Source of the DNA: Sorex araneus
Lineage: Eukaryota; Chordata; Mammalia; Eulipotyphla; Soricidae
Assembly (NCBI RefSeq): GCF_027595985.1
Contig: NC_073304.1
Location: 216,630,000 to 216,693,999, forward strand
Length of the DNA stretch: 64,000 nt
Direction: 5' to 3'
The translations under genes and the position numbers were made by a program. The notes beneath the pieces are model-generated. The model was not told the origin of the DNA. It saw only the letters and a list, made by a program, of their open reading frames with translations, and did no database searches. This document shows, in pieces, positions 60,012 through 64,000 of this stretch. Numbering within the stretch: position 1 is the first letter of the stretch; every line of letters starts with the position of its first letter.

Positions 60012-61020
60012 TAAAAAAAAAAAAAAAAAAAAAAACTGACCGGCTCTCCTGGCCACCAAACAGGCCAAGGAGCTGGGTGGGGACCACCGCCTCAGGCATG
60101 GGGACCCCCATGATTCCTGACCACACTGAAAATTGGGGGTGGCTCGCATCTGCCCCCCAAAGCTCAGCGCTCATCACCCTACTCTGCAAATCTGAAACTG
60201 CCACAGCCCCCAAGGTGGGGCAAGGGGTCAGACTCAGGTCACACACTTGAGCTTTGGCCTGAACTGTCACTGCGGGGGTGGGTATGACCAGCTGGGAAGT
60301 TCTGCTCCATCAGGGGGTGGGGGTGGTCTTTTCTGTGCTGGGGTGAACCTAATCTTTGGGGGGGGGGCGCTCCCAACTCCAGCCCTGCTTTAGCTGCCTC
60401 AGCTCTGAACCCTAGAAGCACAAAGATCGGGTCAAGGGAAAAACCCTCCCTTCTCCCCCTCAGAAAACAGAACCACCAACCCCACCGTGAAGGCGAACCA
60501 CAGCTCCACCCAGCGCCTTCTCCCCCCACCCCTTAGCCTCCCCAAATCACCAGTGCCCTCCGGGCCTCGGGGTTGGGCTTGGTGGAAAACTTCTGGAAAT
60601 CCTGAATCTGTGCAAGAGTCCTATTTGCTTGGGTCGGTCTGGCTGGGTCTGGCTGGGTGTGGAGCGAAACCCAAGGAGAAGGTCAGGCCTGGGCCTGGCA
60701 GCTCGCTCCCCGCGGGCTGACCTGAGGCCTCCAGGTCTCCAAGGCCAGGGGTCTGAGTAGGAAGAAGGGGGCTGGCCGGGCAGGGCTGCTGGGGCAAAGG
60801 GGGTGAGTCAGCGCCCGTCAGAGAGGTCTGGAGTGGCCAGAGGGGCTGGGCCAGAAGGGAGGCCTGGGGCAGGAGGGCCACTGGGGACCACCGAGGGAAG
60901 ATGAGGGTGAGCGTAGCGGCAGGCAAAAGGCATAGCAGCCCCCGGCCCAGTCCTGGTCACCTTGATATATCCCTCTCCGGAGTGGAGGGGCTCAGGGCCA
61001 GGGGCAACCACAGGCTGTGG
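60012..61020 (-). other. Upstream intron, GC-rich unique block
   Basis: Begins with an A23 run (60,012-60,034). No SINE for 1 kb. A triple GGTC(T)GGCTGGG run lies at 60,635-60,658. No PLXDC1 N-terminal exon recognised. Confidence 0.45.
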
Positions 61021-61023
61021 TAG

Positions 61024-61424
61024 CAACTATAGCACTGTAGCACTGCCGTCCTGTTGTTAATCGATTCGCTCGAGCGGGCACCAGTAATGTCTCCATTGTG
61101 AAATTTGTGGTTAGTGTTTTTTGTTTGTTTTTTGTTTTTGTTTTGCTTTTTGGGTCACACCTGGCACTGCACCTGGCGGTGCTCAGGGGACCATATGGGA
61201 TGCTGGGAATCGAACCCGGGTCGGCCGCATGCAAGGCAAACGCCCTACCCACTGTGCTATCACTCCAGCCCCTGGTTACTGTTTTTGGCATATTGAATAC
61301 ACCACGGGTAGCTTGCCAGGCTCTGCCGTGTGAGCGGGATACTCTTGGTTAGGCTCTCCGACAGGGATGGAAGAATCGAACCCAGGTCAGCCGCGTGCAA
61401 GGCAAACACCTTACCCGCTATGCA
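61024..61424 (+). mobile_element. Composite element interrupted by a SINE
   Basis: Second full copy of the 17,534 element: TAGCACTGTAGCACTGCCGT, GCTCGAGCGGGCACCAGTAA, TTTTTGGCATATTGAATACA, ending with the inverted head GAACCCAGGTCAGCCGCGTG. Confidence 0.82.
61122..61273 (-). mobile_element. SINE nested in the composite element
   Basis: Flanks GGTTAGTGTTTTT (61,109-61,121) and GGTTACTGTTTTT (61,274-61,286). The copy lacks the central TTACTCCTGGCTCTG block. Confidence 0.92.
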
Positions 61425-61716
61425 ACAGTAGAAACATTTTTCTGGGTTTGAGACTCAAGAAAACTTTCTGAAAGGCACTGAAACACCTGCTGAAGTGCCA
61501 CCTTCCCACCAGCCCAGCCTGTGGCCACCAAGCCTTGGTCAAGATGCTTCCCTCGGCCACAGCCGCCCAGCTCACAGGGGCCTGGGGGAGTCCAAGTCTC
61601 TGGGGGATGGAGGGGGGGCTGCAGAAAGAGCATCTGTCCCCCAGCTGCTCCCTGCTGGCTGCTCTGTGCTGAGGTGAAGGGCTCAAGGCAGGGGAGAAAG
61701 TGGCATGCAGACCCTC
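61425..61716 (-). other. Upstream intron, unique sequence
   Basis: Nothing recognised. Confidence 0.45.
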
Positions 61717-61733
61717 AAGAATTTGGGCATCAG

Positions 61734-61915
61734 GGGCTAGAGTGATAGCATAGCGGGTAGGGCGTTTGCCTTGCACGCAGCCAACCAGGGTTCAAATCCC
61801 AGCATCCCATATGGTCCCCTGAGCACCGCCGGGGGTGATTCCTGAGTGCAGAGCCAGGAGTAACCCCTGTGCATCGCCAGGTGTGACCCAAAAACAAAAA
61901 CAAACAAAAAAAAAA
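61734..61915 (+). mobile_element. Young SINE
   Basis: Perfect 17-bp duplication AAGAATTTGGGCATCAG (61,717-61,733 and 61,916-61,932). Confidence 0.96.
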
Positions 61916-62026
61916 AAGAATTTGGGCATCAGATACATTGGGGTGAGGAGTCATGAGTGGGAAACGGGGGGGTTGAAGTCGGGCCATCTCTTAAGTCTAC
62001 AGAACCCGAGAGTCAATGGAGTTGGC

Positions 62027-62275
62027 AGGCCGGGGGACTATATGTGGTGCCAGTGATCAAACCCGGGTCAGCCGCATGCAAGGCAAGCGCCCTGCCTGCT
62101 GTATTTTCGTTCCAGCTCCAAACGTGCAAACGTATTTTTTTTTGTATAGGGTAGGGTGGAGAGAGACTACACCCAGAGATGGTTTGGTCCTCGCCTGTCT
62201 GGGCTGGGACCACCAGCACAGACCAGGATCCAACTCAGGGCCTCAAGTCTGCGAGGCATGAACCCTCACCATGAA
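62027..62275 (-). mobile_element. SINE head fragment and older remnant
   Basis: 62,027-62,122 (GATCAAACCCGGGTCAGCCG to TTCGTTCCAGCTCC). 62,150-62,275 is a very weak old copy. Confidence 0.6.
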
Positions 62276-62399
62276 CCATCTACCAGCAGATAATGTGCAA
62301 AGGGTCATCAGAGACAGCATAAGGGCACAAACTAATTACTTGGGGGGGAGGGGCCTAGGGACCTACCTCCAGAGGTCCTGAGCAGAGGTTAGGGTACAG

Positions 62400-62985
62400 C
62401 CTGGGGGACCAGTGACTTGGATTCTCTAAAGCCAGCATTACTTGATCTTTTGGATATTACACACCCAAAAAGTTTAAAATATAAAATATGGCAGGACGCC
62501 ATCCCCTCTGCCTGACTCCACCAAGTCAGCACGGATCCCTCCAAGACATAATCTGCTGTGGGTTTTGTGACTGAAATATCCAGGCTTTCCTGGGGTTGGG
62601 ATGGGCTACCTCCCCTCACCTCCCTATACTTCCCGAAGCCTGGGTAGTCACATCCACACCCCAAAGCTTCCACCCAACTGAAAAGCTACTCCAGCCTTAT
62701 CAACCCAATAAAAATACCAAATGCCCTAAACAAACACCATGACCTCTTAGCACCTGTATTGCAAACTATAATGCACAAAAGGGAAAGGAGAGAGCAAGAA
62801 GGAAAGTGTCTCCCATAGAGGGAGGCTGGGGGTAGGAGGTAGGGTGGTGGGGAATGGTGGTAGGGAAACAGGGGACATTGGTGGTGGGAAATGTACACTG
62901 GTATAGGGATGGTGCTGGATCATTATGTGAATGAAACCCAATTATGAATAGCTTTGTTATGGTCTATCTCATGGATATTCAATTA
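62400..62985 (+). mobile_element. A/T-tailed retroposon
   Basis: Shares GTGGTGGGAAATGTACACTG, AGGGATGG and ATGAATAGCTTTGTTATGG with other copies, and the upstream part of the 31.6-kb family (GTGACTGAAATATCCAGGCT). Confidence 0.75.
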
Positions 62986-63166
62986 AAATTTTTTTTTTTT
63001 TGCTTTTTGGGTCACACCTGGCTCTGCACAGGGGTTACTCCTGGCTCTGCACTCAGGAATTATCCCTGGCGGTGCTCAGGGGACCATATGGGATGCTGGG
63101 AATCGAACCCTGGGTCGGTCACGTGCAAGGCAAACGCCCTACCCGCTGTGCTATCGCTCCAGCCCC
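62986..63166 (-). mobile_element. Young SINE at the retroposon tail
   Basis: T14 tail, TTTTTGGGTCACACCTGGCT to CTATCGCTCCAGCCCC. Inserted in the A/T tail of the preceding element. Confidence 0.95.
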
Positions 63167-63279
63167 TAAAAAATTATTTTTTAAAATGTGGAGTTCATGC
63201 CCAATTCAATCAGCTTAATGGCTGAATAAATAGCAGCACTCCTACATTTAAAATAATAATAATAATAATAAAATAAAAT

Positions 63280-63450
63280 AGGTCAGGAGCAATTGTGTAG
63301 CAAGGAGGGTGCTTGCCCTACACACAGTCGACCCAGGTTTGATCCTTGGCACCCCATCTGGTTCCCTGAACACCTCCAGGATGATCCCTGAGTGCAGAGC
63401 TAGGAGTAAGCTCTGAAGACCACCAGGTGTGACCCAAAATCAAAAAAATA
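63280..63450 (+). mobile_element. SINE
   Basis: AGGAGCAATTGTGTAGCAAG to GTGTGACCCAAAATCAAAAA. (AAT)n precedes it at 63,252-63,273. Confidence 0.85.
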
Positions 63451-63474
63451 AAATATAATATAAAATTTAAAAAT

Positions 63475-63640
63475 AGGGGCCAGACAGATAGCACAATGGG
63501 TAAGGCACTTGCCTTGCACAAGCCCAATCCAGGTTCAATCCCTGGCACCCCACACGGTCTCCTGAGCCCGCCAGGAGTAGTCACCCTTGAGCACAGAGCC
63601 AGGAGTAAGCCCCGAGCACAACGTGGTATGGCCCAAACAC
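63475..63640 (+). mobile_element. SINE
   Basis: GGGGCCAGACAGATAGCACA to GGTATGGCCCAAACAC. Confidence 0.87.
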
Positions 63641-64000
63641 TAAGATATTAGGAGAGAAGCGGCAAGAAATATGTCATATTTCTTCTCATTTCATATCTTC
63701 CTTCACCTATAGCCTTTACACATGCACACACATGAACGTGCAAGCACACACATACACACACTGACAAATAGCCCACAGTACAGGCATGCAGGAAGTGGAC
63801 AAAATACGCAAGACACTCAGATACACACTCAAACACGCTCTCACCGACACACACTTGTGCTTTTAGATTCAGCCATAGACACAGGCCAATGGCCTCCTTC
63901 AGCCTCCCCAAATGCCAAGGTGGAGGAGGGCGAGCCAGGGTGGGGGAGGGAGGAGGCAACAGATCATTTCGAAGACCGGCCCCCTCTGACACTTGGACCT
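63641..64000 (-). other. Upstream intron with AC-rich tract
   Basis: Degenerate AC repeats at 63,718-63,770 and 63,818-63,855. No exon recognised before the window ends. Confidence 0.45.

Overview
This window is nuclear DNA from a placental mammal. The most likely source is a shrew (Sorex-type). Two things point there. First, the minus strand carries twelve consecutive, correctly spliced coding exons of PLXDC1 (plexin domain containing 1, also called TEM7), recognised from the protein they encode. Second, the sequence is crowded with a tRNA-derived SINE whose head reads GGGGCTGGAGCGATAGCACA and whose tail reads GTGTGACCCAAAAAGCAAAA. I associate that SINE with shrews from memory; no database was searched.

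Layout, left to right. Positions 1 to about 14,080 are the 3' flank of PLXDC1 plus its 3' UTR. They hold SINEs, a 425-bp pyrimidine tract, and a 17-bp-unit minisatellite that begins about 550 bp beyond the stop codon. Positions 14,083 to 51,110 hold PLXDC1 coding exons, transcribed right to left. I number them 3 to 14 by analogy with the 14-exon human gene. Every internal junction has GT and AG at the intron ends, and the phases join into one 415-codon frame. It runs from the start of the conserved extracellular region through the PSI (plexin repeat) domain, a Ser/Thr-rich stalk, the transmembrane helix and the short cytoplasmic tail. Positions 51,111 to 64,000 are upstream intron. The N-terminal exons (signal peptide, about 85 residues) were looked for and not seen.

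The introns are mostly repeats: about 85 SINE copies of several ages, often nested or serially inserted; a second, tRNA-Ala-like SINE; a family of 0.4-0.9 kb A/T-tailed retroposons sharing a 3' module; an L1 ORF2/3' UTR remnant; old MIR and MER5-like pieces; one candidate solo LTR; and several microsatellites. The largest intron between recognised exons is 13.1 kb (exons 7 to 8). The 6.4-kb intron between exons 9 and 10 contains a decayed satellite with TTAGGG-like stretches.

No second protein-coding gene, genuine tRNA or rRNA gene, CRISPR array or bacterial-type system is present. The most interesting observations are a long CA repeat that begins 17 nt after the 5' splice site of the 36-nt exon 12, the interrupted TTAGGG-like satellite, a composite element ending in an inverted SINE head, repeated use of the same insertion targets, and a strong strand bias of young SINEs inside the gene.
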